DNA of 64,000 nt from Nymphaea colorata. Lineage: Eukaryota > Streptophyta > Magnoliopsida > Nymphaeales > Nymphaeaceae. Under the pieces are notes generated by a model. That model was not told where the DNA came from. It was given only the letters and a program-made list of their open reading frames with translations, and did no database searches. Numbering within the stretch: position 1 is the stretch's first letter; each line of letters begins with the position of its first letter. The stretch lies in assembly GCF_008831285.2 (NCBI RefSeq), contig NC_045150.1:5036001-5100000 (forward strand). The letters run 5' to 3'. Below are positions 44,801-59,357 of the stretch, piece by piece. The position numbers and the translations under genes were made by a program.

Positions 44801-47800
44801 ACATACTCTCAGAAAACTAATATCAGTCGAGTTCTACGAGTCGAGCGAGAGATCTACCAATTGCAGCAAGCAAAGCAGACTTTAACTCAATATTGTGCAT
44901 CAGTTAAACCTGCCATTGAAGACTTAATACTCAAAGGCAGTGATGGTACTCTAAATAGAAGAGTCATCAAAAGCAAACTATGGCTGCCCAATTTCTTATT
45001 ATCATTTAAAAATTAAAACTCGGTTGCTAAGGTTCAAAGTTAACTAGTTCTGATGTGCCAGCTAATGATGCATAAAATGCACCATCTTGTTAGTATATGT
45101 TTTTTATGCATTATGGTAGAGGTTAAATCTCACGTTCACATTGATTTATGGGATTAGAGCTTTCAAATTTGGTGTTAATCAAGGTTAAAATGAAGGAAGT
45201 AATTGCTAAAAAACCAAATGCAACTTCAGATCCAAGAGCCAAAATGAGAAATCATGGATCCAAAACTCATATCCAAACCCAAACTCATGATCCAAAGTGT
45301 AGGATGTGAAGAAAATATTGCAAAAAATGTCATCCATTTGGGCAGCACCCCAGAGTTGAAAACAGATGCGTGCCTGAAGTTTCTCTTTGAAAATCTGATC
45401 AGATAACAAATATGATAGATTATGAAATTGCTTATCAAAGTGCAGACAAAATATTGTGCAAATGACATTGGTTTTGTGCCCGACAAGTTGCAAAGTAGAA
45501 ACACCAGACTTGACCAAAAGCAAAAGAAAAATAAAAGAGAGAGAAAGCGAGAGAGAGAGAAAGCGAGAGAGAGAGAGAGAAAGCGAGAGAGAGAGAGAGA
45601 GAGATCTGGAGTTCAGAAAAGAAGAGTGAACTGATATGTATAATATATAGCAGAAGATTGAGCACAGATTGCAGACTCGAGAAGAAAAAGAGTGATATCA
45701 GGCAGATATCATGCAGAGACTGCAGACAGAAATCTAAATAAGAAAAAGAGGAGGCTATGATGTCAAGGACAGATCAGAATATAGGATGTGCAATCCAGGG
45801 GGCAAAAAATAGAAAGACCAAGGAAGAAGGATTAAGTATATGTGCAAAGAAAAACAAGAATACATGCAGAGAAATAATGACAGACTAGGGAAGAGAAAAG
45901 AATAAACCAGAAAACACTGATTTTGGGGCACATGAGGAACCTCCAAGATGACACCTTCAGCAGTAAATGGTCCCTGCTCTATGGCTCCAAGACCATGTAT
46001 CTGAATTTCTAGACTTCTTCAACTTGAGGAAAAGGAGAAAACAAGAAGAGAAGGGGTTTTTTTCTGCAGTATCTTGGCAGCTCAACCAGTCTAGGAATGC
46101 CCTAATCTTATTAACGCATTAACAGGTATTTACAAGACACAAAGGTACATGAGCAGTTTACAAGGTAACTAGGCTACCCTTTGTTACATGCTGGGGACCT
46201 GTAAATACCATATATCCTACTTCAGATCTGATCCATATCCATAAACATGACACATCCTCTTCTTTTCAGAAGTATCATGCAACCAAGAATAACGAAGGCA
46301 CTAAGGAGACTGCACTTCAGCCTTCACTCTATCTACATAGAATCTGATTCACTCTTTTCATATTGCAAAAGACCCAGACAAGGAAAAGACATCAAGTTGT
46401 CGGACAATGCCTTTATTTATTAATGTTGTCACTGCAGAACTTACATTTCTCCCAGTTAATTGTTTATCTTTTCTCCCAGTTAAATGTTCATCCTTTCAGA
46501 AGTTACATTTTTCCCAACATACATATAGTAAGGGAAGGTTATTGTGTTTAATATGTCATTCCTTCCTGTAGAAATAGGCACTGCTTAATTGTGGTAATTA
46601 ATTCTCAGTTGGATGGTATGCCCATATGGAATTTGATTATGTGATGAAGAAATTTGATAGTTTGTCCAACAAGTGGATTTTTCCAAGAGACAAATATAGA
46701 ATATAAAGCATGTTACAATTGCAGATTCTACTATAACTTTCTGCTGATGGTAATAAAGTTAAAAATAATAATACAATTTTTTGGTCAGACACATAATAGA
46801 AATTTACTGTTTTCAATTATAATGACATTCAATTATAACAACATCCAGGGTGTTGTCTGTCCTTTCCAATTATAGTAATATCCAAGGTGTCGTCTGACCT
46901 TTCCAATGGTTTCAAGTTGTTTCTGATAAATCTAACCCTAGAAAATGAAAAAAGATTATCCAACGGTATAGGATTCAAGAAAGAAATCTTAAAATTTTGA
47001 TGTGTTAATTGGGTTTTATGAGCCAACAACTCTAAGGCTATTGATTTTTGTGACTTTCTATGAATCCAATCTGTATATTGAACTTTTAAGAATTGTAGTT
47101 TTGGACAGTTCGAGTTCACCCGTTTGGCTGGAACACAACCAAAAAAAAAAAAGAAGGCTTTAGAGTGCAAAAAAAGCTAAATGACATCCTCAACCATCAT
47201 ATTTGGAGATGTATCTCCAAATATGATGTCAAGGATGCAGCCTAGACTCCATAGTCCATAGCAATCTGAAGCTGGATTTAATGACTTGATTGACTTCAAT
47301 AAACTTGGAAGTTGGAAGATCAAAAACTATGGGGTTCATAAAAGAATCATGAAGGTATGGCGTGCAGATTGGACTTGATGAGGTAACAATTTAAGACAGA
47401 CAGACAACTCACTTTAAAAATCAGTCTATGGATTAGATTTTGGCAAGCTCCTTCATTATTTCGAATTTTAGAGTTTTACATATTCAAGTTCGCCAGTATG
47501 GTGGGGCTCATCAAAACAGCTTCAGGTTGATGGGAAAGCCAGACAATTTGGGGATGTCATCATTCAAGAATCATATACAGCTTCAAGAATCATAATCAGA
47601 AAATGCATGTAGTGGAGAGCAAATTAAAATGTGGTGGAGATAAGAATGGTACGATAAGATCTGAAACAGGCGGCTTGTGGTATTTGATTACGCAAACAAT
47701 CCTTGTGCCAGAACTGTATTAGTAAGTAATGGTTGAGATGTGTTCACCAACCTTTGCACACAAATTTCGTGCTTTATTCCAATCTACTTGATCATAGGGT

Positions 47801-48067
47801 AGAGGAAGAAGCTCTTTACGTAGATCTAAGACTGTTTCTGTGATATGGCCAACAAATCTCTTTCCATACAAATAGCTCATGGGTGAGTAAACCATGCGAC
47901 AGTGACACCACAATCTTCCTGCACGAAAAAACATATAAAAAATAATCACTAGATAACTATGTCACATGGATGTGGGGTGCAGGTGGTGTGCGGGTATGGA
48001 TGGAAGTGCCAATGTAGCACATCCCAAAAAAATTGGTTGCAGGATTTTATATATGTATACATATATC

Positions 48068-48131
<64 letters not shown>

Positions 48132-48961
48132 CTCGGGTTTTTAATGGCAAAGTTCTTTTTTCGAAAAAATATTGGGAAAAACTCAGAAAATTTTAAAAAA
48201 TAAAAAAATAGGCATGAATGAAATAAATAAAAAACTAATAGGAAAACATAAATAAAACTATACAATAGTGATAAAAGGACTGTTTTAATGATAATTAAAA
48301 TGATGAAAATAATTTAGTTTAAGCTTATATTCAGATACATGATAATCTCAATCTAAAAAATAGAAAAATGAAAAAATCGGGAAAAACGTGATAAAAACAT
48401 GATAAATATTTTTCCCTTTTTTTTAAATATTCTGATTTTTTTTTCTTTTTTTGTTTTTCTTATTTTGATATTAATATCACGATATCTTCAAGATATCAAT
48501 GCACAAATATCGTTCTCGGGTTTTTAACGGCCAGATTTTTCTTGGGTATTTTTCTGCAGAGTTGTTTTTCTCGTAAAAAATCACAAAAAAAAACTCAGAA
48601 AACTTAAAAGAAATAGATATAAATGAAATAAATCAGAAACTAATAAGAAGACAAATAAAACTACATAAAAGTGATGAAAGGAATGATTTAATGACAAAAC
48701 TCTAAATTGGAATCCACGATAATATCATGGTAAAAAATTTAAAAATGAAAAAATCATGAAAAAAGCAATCAATGTATTTTCCCATTTTTTTCAACATCAC
48801 GCTTTGTTTCACTTTTTTTGTTTTTTTTATTTTTCATGTGAGTAGCGCGATATTTTCAAAAAATATTGCAATATCTGTCACATTGATATAAAAATATGTG
48901 TGTGTGTGTGTAAAATATATATATATATATACATAAATAAATATATATATATATATATATT

Positions 48962-49014
<53 letters not shown>

Positions 49015-52000
49015 GTATATACGGTTGTTTCTTAGCTTAATCTATCCTTTTTTATTACTGTAAATAAAGAGAAATATGGAGAGAGAGAAGAAAAAGAATG
49101 TGGAAAAAAAATTGAAAGGGAATAGAATAGGGTAGGGTTGGGGTGTAAGTCAGAGCTGCACTGTGTCCGCACCCGCACGCACATTACATCGATGCGGGTG
49201 CTACCCCTTTATTGAAGAGTTTGTGTGACATAGCTAGTAAATTGCCAGGTCTCAATAATGATGTATAACGTAACCTTTACAGGATGTGCATCCAATGGTG
49301 CCTTTTGTTCTTTTTCTCAGAATTATTTCTTTTCCTAAAACTAATTATAAGATTTTTCAAAAGATCCTCTCTTCTTTTTTGCTTGGCTGCTTCTCATTTG
49401 ATGGGACCCTCATCCTTTCCGCTTTCTTGGAGTGTGTTGCCTTCATGTGATTCACAGGGTTCAACAAGCAATCAATATTTCATGATGAAAGGTGTAGCAC
49501 TGCTACAGTAACAGTTCTTGTTTATTGATGAATTTTAGTTTTTTCTAATCTAAAAAAAAAGGCAAAAGCATCATTTCTTTTAAATATACTTAGACTTCAA
49601 ATCAATGATGTAACTATCATACCATACATAATGATGCATCCAGTGACTTACTGAACAATAAGGTGTTAGGAAGACAGAAAGTAACAATTTTCTTTTGTAG
49701 TTAATTTGTAGAATGCCTTCAAAATAACACATCACTATTTCAAAAACTTCATAACATTAAGCCAAATTATGAAAGACTAAAGTTTTTCAATGTAAAGGCT
49801 ATATTTTTGGCAATCAAAGTAACAATTTTATCTCAAAAGCAATTAAATGAGTCTTTGTTGAATATTCAAAAAGCCAAAAAGGATATAGATGCTAAAGCAT
49901 TGATAAGGACAAATTATTTGTCCCCAAAAAAGTTGTGCTTCTTGAACATGAAAAAGGTTTTGAACAAAAACCAAATCCCAACATGATCTGGATTGCTCTT
50001 TTTTGTATGAATTATTACCATCAGAAGATGAAGATCTTGAGAATAACAAAACTTGCTCTCATGATGTTAATAGTGATATTCCTCAATCTGATTCTCCACA
50101 TAATATATTGAGCCATCCAGAGACGTAATCACTCACCATAAAAGAGGAACCTCTACAAATGAACCTTTAAATGAAATTATTCACGAACCCAACATTAGGA
50201 GATTTGAACAAAACAACTAGACCTCCACAAAGATTTGTGTCTCATAAATCACTTTTGTTATTTATTTATCCCGAATTACCCTATGATCATGTAAAAGTTC
50301 CACTTTTACCCAAATAACCATTAACAGCAAAAGAAAATCAAAATTTTCATGTGGAAAATCACCGGATACTATAGACAACCTATTATGAAGCAGCACAAAT
50401 CCCACATGGGTAGAATTGAATGCCTTACAAAAATGCAAAAATTGGAAATTCAATCTTTCTGTATATGGAAAAAAAAAAACAATAGGGTATAGATGGATTT
50501 TCAAAGTTGAAACTAACAGTGACAGAATCCTAAGTAGACTCAAAGCTAAGGTAGTTGTCAAAGGTTATTCACAAGAATATGACAAAGGTTGTTCACAAAA
50601 ACATGAGGATAGACTATGAGGAAACCTTCGTCCCTGTTGTCTGTATGATCTCTATTAGAACCCTCATAACCATTGCATTTATTAAAGGATTGCCTATTTA
50701 TCAGATGGATGTTAAAAAGGCATTTTTAAATAGAGAACTAAATGGGAAGTGTTCATGATACCTTCCCTTGTATTTACAGTAAAGGTTTAGAATGTTAAAA
50801 AGGCTCTTTATGGTTTACAGCATAAATCACATGGACACGGCAAATTTGTCTTTGTACCCGTGTCAATACCCTGATACTAGTAATCAAACATGTCAAGACA
50901 TGACTCAATCCAAAACACATTAAATTCTCTTCTTCCAAAAAAAAAACACATGATTTTTTGGGAGATTTTGTATATAGAAAATAAATCTGATTCAAAATGT
51001 ATTAAAATCTATTTCATTTTAACAAAATGTGCAAACTTTTGTGGGATTTTGTATATTATATACTCATATATTGTCGTGTCCCCATACCCACATTTTCCAA
51101 ACTTGTCGTACCCATATCCTTACCAGCATCCATGTGACTTAATTTAAAACAAGCTCTTATGCACTTGTATGATAGATTCTATAGCCATGATATAGAAGAG
51201 TTTAAGTTTTGGTATCCCAACATTGCCTTGTTTTCAAAAGTTCAGCTGAAGGCATTGTAATTTCACTTCTTTATATTGGTGGTTGATGATTACAAAAAGT
51301 TATGAAGAATGAGAAACAAATTAAGGATCTCTTGAAAAAATGATTTTCAAATGTCCGACTTTGGTTTTCTCGCATACGTTCTTAGTGGAGGCTTTGAGGA
51401 AGGTAGCTTCTACTATCTAAATCATTGTCACAAATATTGTTCTTAAGATAATATCCGCAAGGTTTTTCTCAGGTATTTTTCAGTCTGCCAATTTTTTAAA
51501 AATAAAAAACCCTAAGAAAATTAGAAACTATAAAATAAATGAGCTAATAAAAAGTTAAAAATCGTGAAAAAAAAACACGAGATATTCATTTTTGTAGAGA
51601 TTTTCTAGGTATTTTTATTTTACTTGTTGTTCTCATAAATATCATGAGATTTTCGAAAATCTCGCGATATCTGTGACAATGGTCTAAATAACCATTGGGA
51701 GCGATTCCCTTACGTAAACTTTGTAAGATTATTTATCTGATTTCTTGTTTAATTTTATTTTGTTTCTTAGTGTTAAGCATGTCAAGTGGGCAAACATTAT
51801 AGGAGGTTCTTTCCTTTTAGTCAGAGTACATGGAGTCATAGATTGTTTGGACTTCTCCAATTTGATTTATGGGGACTTAATAGGATTCCAAGCAGGCCCA
51901 AGTGTCGGACATTACTTGGTTACTATTAATGACTCTTCAAAATTTTCTTACATTTTTTTACTAAAAGAAGGGTATGAGTTTTCATTATTCTCAAGTGTCT

Positions 52001-55000
52001 AGCGATTGAGATAAAAGTTGGTTTGATTCTTCTATCAAGGTCATCTACCCGGCCAATTTTCTTAAGTGAATGACTTGATTGCAATTTTATCGCAATTGTA
52101 GGATACAATCTCAAACTGTTTGTACCCAGACCTCTTAGCAAAATACAGTTGCATAAAGAAAACATATACATCTTCTCATTGTGGCTCACATCCTTACGCT
52201 ACAACCCAATATGCTAGCATCATATTAGGGTGATGCAATTCTAACAGCTTACTATTTAATTAACCATATGCCTTCATCTTCTTTGGGAGAACAAATTCCT
52301 TTCCAAATCATATTATCCCAATACTCTTCCAAATTTCTTCCAAGATACTTGTTTGTGTTTGTTTTGCTCACAAACCTAGATCTAATCATGATAAATTGGT
52401 TGCTCAAGTTGTCAAATGTGCTCTATTGGATACCCCAGAACTAAAAAGGATATAGGTCCCATGAACTTGCTTTTAGCAAAAAGTACGTTAGTGCAAGATG
52501 CACCTTGTTGCAGTTCACAATGAGATGAAGGTAAAATAGAAGGAAAGAAGAAGGAAGAAGAAAGAAGCTCTACATGTAATAGACATAGCAGATCTAGTTC
52601 TAGGAAAAAAGAAATGGTAGCAGTGACAACACTTCAAAGGAGTGAGGCTTTCTAGGAGTAAGCAACAAAAGAAGCCCTAACATCAAAACCAAGAACTTGA
52701 TGGACAGGAGACCAGCACCTCTAACAAAGAAGCACAAATTTTATGATGGAGGTAAAAATTGCAACAACAAGTGTTAAATTAGGAGAATTAATGCAATGAT
52801 ATATAACTAGGATGTATCTCTACTGTAGTCATCAAAGGAATCCTAAGGTCAATGGGAGAAGGATGGATAATAATTATAGTTGTAATGTTATAGGTGGACA
52901 ACAGCCTTAGACATAGTAGATGTACAGGTAACAAGTTTATGCAGTTACTACTATTGATCTCGAACCAAATAATTGATTGAATTTATTCTACTTGTTGTCC
53001 GTGTTATCCAGGGGTACTGTTTGCCACTGGAGCTACATGCTTCTTTCCCTATGCTCATGTTGGTAGGACTTTCCTGCTAATTTTATACATTTTCCGCTGA
53101 AGTTATATTAAGTGAGTATATGACAAGTCTTCACACAAAATACATATTAAGAACTACCGATACATCTAACATCTAATTAGGTATTCAAGGTATGCCGTGT
53201 TATGGTGTCATTGAGCATGACTTAGTTTTATGAGCATGTTATTCTACAAATATGGAAACAAGAAAGCGCCTATTTTGGAAACCTAATTTACTAATCATGT
53301 AGTTATGTCACAATAAGTCTGTAAATGGGATTAAGAAAGAATGGATTAGATTATTATTCACCAGAAAAGTAACACTGTTTCAGCTTTGACCACATAATGA
53401 ATACTAATTTGACCCACAAAGTTTAGAACATAAAAGGATAAACTAGTTTGACATGGGAAAACTAATTCAGATGTCACACCCCAAAAAGTTCAGCAATTGT
53501 CAATAGTCGATAATGATAAAAGGCTTAGGCTTCCGTTTTTAGGGGAATCCATATTTTGGGGTTAGGAATATGCAAAATGAACCATTCTGAAGATATACAT
53601 AAGGACTATGTATGTTAAACTGATCTTGCCGCACTTTCTTCTTCTGCAGTTACTTGTGTGCAAGAGATTCTATTCCAATGTCAGTACCATACAACCATTG
53701 CTTAATAGTAATAGCAAATAGCTCATCAGGGAAAAGATATTTGAACAAAGCCATTAACCAAGTGAAATTATCAATAGCAGTTGACAATTACCTGGATGAA
53801 AAGGAAGGAAGTAAGGAAGAAGCCACATCTCAGGGGGCAATGGGTTGATGCCAGACCAATCATATACTCCAAGCACCTATAATAGTTATATAACATAATA
53901 TCTTGCTTCAGTCCCTTATTTTCCAAATAGGCATGTATATAAGCTCTTGGAGAAGTTAGTATTCTAAAATTGTTGATTAATGAACAAAAGGTTTTGATAT
54001 TGTTAAAAATGCACCTAAATTTTTGCATGATTGATTAGTAAAAACCAATGTTATCCGTATCGTACGATACGCACGCGTATCGTACGATACGTATCGTATA
54101 GGTTGAAGAAACCTATACGATACATGTTCAATACACGATACGCATGCGTATCGTACCCGTATCGGCCGTATCGTACGATACGGAGCCTGTATCGTATGAT
54201 ACGGGCGATACACCCCCGTATCGTACGATACGGGAGAAAACATAAAATTCTTTATTTTTTAAAAGTTTAAACACTCCTTCCTCTCTCTCTTCTTGTATTT
54301 AAAGACTCCAATAGACATAGGAGGGATAAATTTTGCGTATTTTCATAAAAATTAACCGATGATTCATCGATTTGGGAGATATCATCGTTGAATCATGAAA
54401 TATGATAACTGTATGTTTGAACTTATAAAATTCTGATGTAATCTAAGTCCTAAAACTCCAAGACTTAAGACTCTAAGTCCTCAAATTTTATAAAATTTTC
54501 AAGTTTAAAATTGTGATAGATGCTTATTATGTTAATTTGAATATTTGATTTCTTATTTTTGAATGTGTTGTTGATAGTATACACATGAATGTTCCTTATG
54601 TATGATGATCTTTTTTATATTTGAATACATTTTTTATTTTTCTTGATTTCTGATTTTTTGTTCATTGTTTTCAGATTTTTGAGAATTTTTGTCTATTTTT
54701 TCTGATTTTTAAATATTTTTTAAAATTAAAAAATTAATTTTACGATACGTTACGCTACGTTTACGATACGTTACGATACGGCGTATAGGTCGGCCCGACC
54801 GATACGCGATACGCTACGCCTTTTATAACATTGGTAAAAACACATTTTCATCAGTCTAACCTTGTATTTAAGGTCAGCTAATGAATCCAAATTACCAAAA
54901 CTACCTGTGAGTTAGGTTTCAATCTTTTGTGTTTTCGTGTTCCCCTGTTTTGCCTCTTCAACTTTGCAGCTGCCTAGTAATTCAATAAAAGGCTGGCCTC

Positions 55001-58000
55001 ATTTTTTCTCTCTCGTTAAAAAATATTAACTGTTTTGCAGTTTGGGATTTTTCTCTCCACCAAAACCTTGACCATGTCACAGTTTATGTTTTATAAGCAG
55101 AAGGGTATTTTTATTCAGCCACTTAATGCAAACTTGACATAGACAAAAAAAAAATTAGAATAGCCATTTCACCTTTTCTATTAACCGCTTAAAAGAAAAA
55201 GAATGTGGGTGCAATTATAGCAACACTAGGGACCGTAGGATTGTTGTGATTCTTGCCAAAGCTTTAGACGTGCTTTAAAAAATTTCCCCTTCCAAGAATA
55301 AGGTCCCACATGATTCAAACTATCATATTTCTACACAAATGATATCTTATGGGCTTATTTTATTTATGTAGTTTAAATGTCATCACTTTTAGTAATTGAT
55401 AAAAGGAAAAACTATGAACCAAATGATTGGTGCTTTCTCAATTAACATAGCAACCAACAAATATAGAAGACTTTGTGTTCAAATTTTATCATCTTTACTT
55501 GAAAAAGCTTATCTGCTGGTGAAATGTTGACATAAAGATGGTTACATGCAGGTTTCCTGCCATCATCTTCGACTAGCTTGCCTCAAAAGTTATAATTCTT
55601 CAAAGATTGTCTCACACCTTTGCAAGAATTTAGAACCCAAGTTATGAGCTTCTCAGCGTCCAAGTGGTTATGCATGCACTCGTCCACTCTTATATAAATT
55701 AGCTGCACAAATTTTAGTTTGAGTTGTCCACTGCATTATGACACTAAAAATGCATTATCTACTATGCATGGCTACACTTAATATTCTCTGACAGAGATAA
55801 TGAGTGAGATTACAATGTCAATGAAATATAGCCAAATTACTTAAGGGAAGGGGTGCCTCTGAAAGCAACCAAATATCATAACTGACAATATGAAAAGAAA
55901 GATATTGAAAGTTAGAAAAGACATGATAGAATTAGAGGTCCAATCCCATACCGAAAGCCACATTTTCCCCCATGACGGGATCGCAGTGACACCTCCTCGA
56001 TCAAGGATCCACTTTCGTGCTTTCTCCAAAGAACTTGATTCCGTCCCTCCAGGTTTTTCACCAAACAATCGTAAAACAACATAGTTTAATGCTGTACCAA
56101 ACATGGTACTAGGACTTTCGATATGAAATCCCCAACCTCCATCTTCATTCTAGAAAAAATATGTACAATAAGGTAACTCGCTCAGAAATTTTTGAACATT
56201 TCAGAGGAAATATGCAAGTGCCAGCAACAACCAAGAAAAGAAAAGAGAAGAGAAAGAGAGAGAGAAGGAGAAAAGGAAACGATGAGGAATGTGTAAAGCT
56301 CATCCTTGCCTGATGATTATGCAGATAATGACATATTTCTTGTATATGCGCTAGAGATAGAACATTATGCAGCGCTCCAGTAACGTATAGGGTAATCACC
56401 TGCATGCAAAAACATTAATCATTTCGGCCAATTTCTTTTCTCTACCGAAACTATAGAAGAAGGAAATGAAGTCCGATTTGCTCGGATTGTCATGTCCATT
56501 CAGTTAACAAAATACCAGCCAAAGAAAAACCCACTAAGACCTCCCCCTGTTGTAAAAATAATTAATTCTAAGGAAATTTTACCAACGGTGGCCAACATTC
56601 CATAGGCTTCGAAGCACGCGCCTATCTTAAAAGATTACACTTAAGTGGCTAATGTTGGTGGCAATGGTGCCGTAGCATGAAGCCGACAACTGTATTCAGG
56701 TGATTAACTAGCAAGGTCAAATAGTGGATTTACCTTTTATCCTCCTGAGCCCTCGGCCAACGGTTCATTACCCTCTTCTATCTCATTCGCCCCTTACATT
56801 TGTGGTTTTTCTCAGACATGGCGTCCTTTTACCATGCCCTGAAGAAGACGCCCGCCTCTCAATGGAGTTTTGCCTATACCTCTCTCTCGCTGGCTGTGCG
56901 TTGAATGCCTTCTCGTTCCTCACTTCCTCTCCCCTTCCTTCCCTCTATCTTTTGTCCATTCTCTGGTTCCGTAACAATGGCGGTGGATGGGTGAATGTAG
57001 AGATTTTAGAGAATGGACGAGCGAAGTATTTGAACCCAAAGGGCTGCCTGCTCTTTCCTTTCCCATTCTTTCCCTCTCCCCTTTGTCCATTCTCTGGTTC
57101 CGTAACAATGGTGGTGGATAGGTGAATGCAGAGGCTTGGGGGATGGATGAACGAAGCATTCGAACGGGAAAGGAGGGAGAGAGAAAGAGAGAGAGAAGGC
57201 GGTTGTCGGTGAAGGGAGCAGTTGAGGATGCCAACGAAGCGAAGCGAAATCCAACGGCAGTAGCAATGATGCAGTGGGAATGTAAAGGCGATGGGTTAAT
57301 CGTAACTGTCCAAACGGGAAAAGTGAACGGGAAGGTTGTAATCGTGATTTTTTATGCAATTAAAAAGAAATTATTTTGTTATTGGTAAGGGTGCGCATCG
57401 GGCCCGGACCCGAACCTGACCGGGCCCCATCCAATTTTAATAAAAAAAATATTAAAATTAAAAAAATTATGTCTGTTGGGCCAGCTTATGTCAGTTTTTC
57501 CCTGTCGGACTCAGGTTTGTCGGGTGGTCAGGCTTAATTATTGTATATACAATTATTATGTGCATATGTTTTTTAAGGCTTAATTATTGTATATATAATT
57601 ATTATGTGCATATGTTTGTTAAGGCTTAATTATTATATGTACAATTATTATATGTACAATCATTATGTGCATGTGCTTTTTAAAGATAAATGTGTCCATT
57701 CATAAAAGGTGTTTGGATGATTCACTTTTTTTTTTGTTTTCTTTCTTATGAATAGCTCAAGAGAGGGGGCAGTTTATTACTCTGATGGTTTTGTCAAAAA
57801 TAAGTTTTGGTCAAACTCGATTCAAGTTCAACTGTTCAATACATTTGGTTCAAGAGCGGTTCTTGATTTTCAATCTTTGGTTAAAATTTGCTACGAACTT
57901 TATCGAGGCAAAAATTTTAAAAATAAGTAATCGAAACAGAATTAGAGAGAATGAAGTTGCCATTCATTAAAAAAAAAAAGAATGAAATGAAATAGAGAGG

Positions 58001-59297
58001 GCGTTGTTAGAGTAGAGAATACATCGTTCAATGAGAGAGAGTGTGTGTGATATTAATGGTGAGAAAAGATGAGACGAGGAATGAAACGAAAGAGACTGAC
58101 TGAGAGAGGGAATGTGTGTTTGTATGTAACCGATGAAGAGAAAGATGGCGAGTCAAACCAGAGAGAGAGAGAGAGAGAGAGGGAACAAAAAACAGCCAAT
58201 TAAATGTGTGAAAAGAAGAGAGAGAGAGAGAAAAATGTCTGAAAGAGAAAAAAAGAGAGAGAAAGCATGTAAATAATGGAGAGAGAAAGAGAGAGAGAGA
58301 GAGAGAAAGCATGTACCTTTTTTTTCGAGCTTTTTCTTTGATGCACAAGCTTAATTGAGCTTCATGAATACAAATTTGTGGTGTTTAAACGAATGAGTTC
58401 AAACAAAAAATTGAACTCAACGTGTTTATGAGACGAGTCAACAAGCTAAACTCCGAGATGAATTTGAGCTACTCGACTCATTGTTAAGGCCAAATTCAAA
58501 CTTATCGAAGATGGTGTTTTGGAAACAAAAACATTTTTTATCTCGGAAATTTTGTTTTCGGCGTCATCCAATCCAGCACATTTTTCATTTTCAATGCAGC
58601 AGAATCGGATCTGGAGCTATAAATCAATTTATCTTTCACTCTTTTTTTTTGTTCATATCCAGTGACTCAGCTTTATAGGCTTTTTACAATTTAGATTTTT
58701 GCATTTTTTTTTATATTGAATCGTGAAATGTAAGTTATAGATGCCTTAAGTTTGGATTTGTTTCTGTAAATCAGAATAGCCTTCATATCCCATTTTCTAA
58801 TACACCCTTAGTTTTTTTATTTACAAAACTACCAAATGTGGCATACCTGTGCTTAAAATATAAGCTGCGAGGAATATATAATAGGTTGCCTTACCAATAT
58901 GCTGGGGAGGATACACTTTTAAGAGGTTGTAGCCTCTTTCCTTTTTTGCACTAATCATGAGTCTAGCGTTGCTTTAAGACCCTCCATAGTGAGTCACTTG
59001 TTCGCCTGTGAAATCTGAACTGATAACCAAACTTTCACCGACCTGCCAGTCATGCTGCAGTCCTAACAAAAACCAACCTGCTGGAGTATTATGATGCTGA
59101 CCGCGAAGAGACTGTGTAGAGATGATGATGCTGTCATGCTGTCAACCTGACTAAGGAGAACCTCAAGTAATAGAGGTGGGAGGAAAATAATCACTAACAA
59201 CAGGGTTGGAGCAGACCCAGTGGCGGAGCCACACATGGTTGCTCACACCAGCCCTTCAGTGGTTCTTTATTTTTATATTGGAACATTCAAATATTTG

Positions 59298-59357
<60 letters not shown>

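Noticed and set aside
45422-45665. Arg/Glu-repeat and Ser/Leu-repeat ORFs
   Set aside because: Translations of a (GA)n tract on the two strands.
48061-48196. Ile/Tyr-repeat ORFs
   Set aside because: Translations of a (TA)n microsatellite.
53474-53500. TGTCACACCCC word resembling the start of the 3-kb solo LTR
   Set aside because: Sequence after the first 11 bases does not continue to match and no end or duplication was found.
55841-55951. Possible exon directly after exon 4 with the peptide DIWLL
   Set aside because: It would add a frame with an early stop and lacks the VLG-x-x-DWSG block; the correct exon 5 is found at 53792-53876 with good splice sites.
56724-57388. Overlapping ORFs of 88-133 residues on both strands
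   Set aside because: They fall inside OSC intron 2 and follow a 131-bp duplication; no homology recognised.
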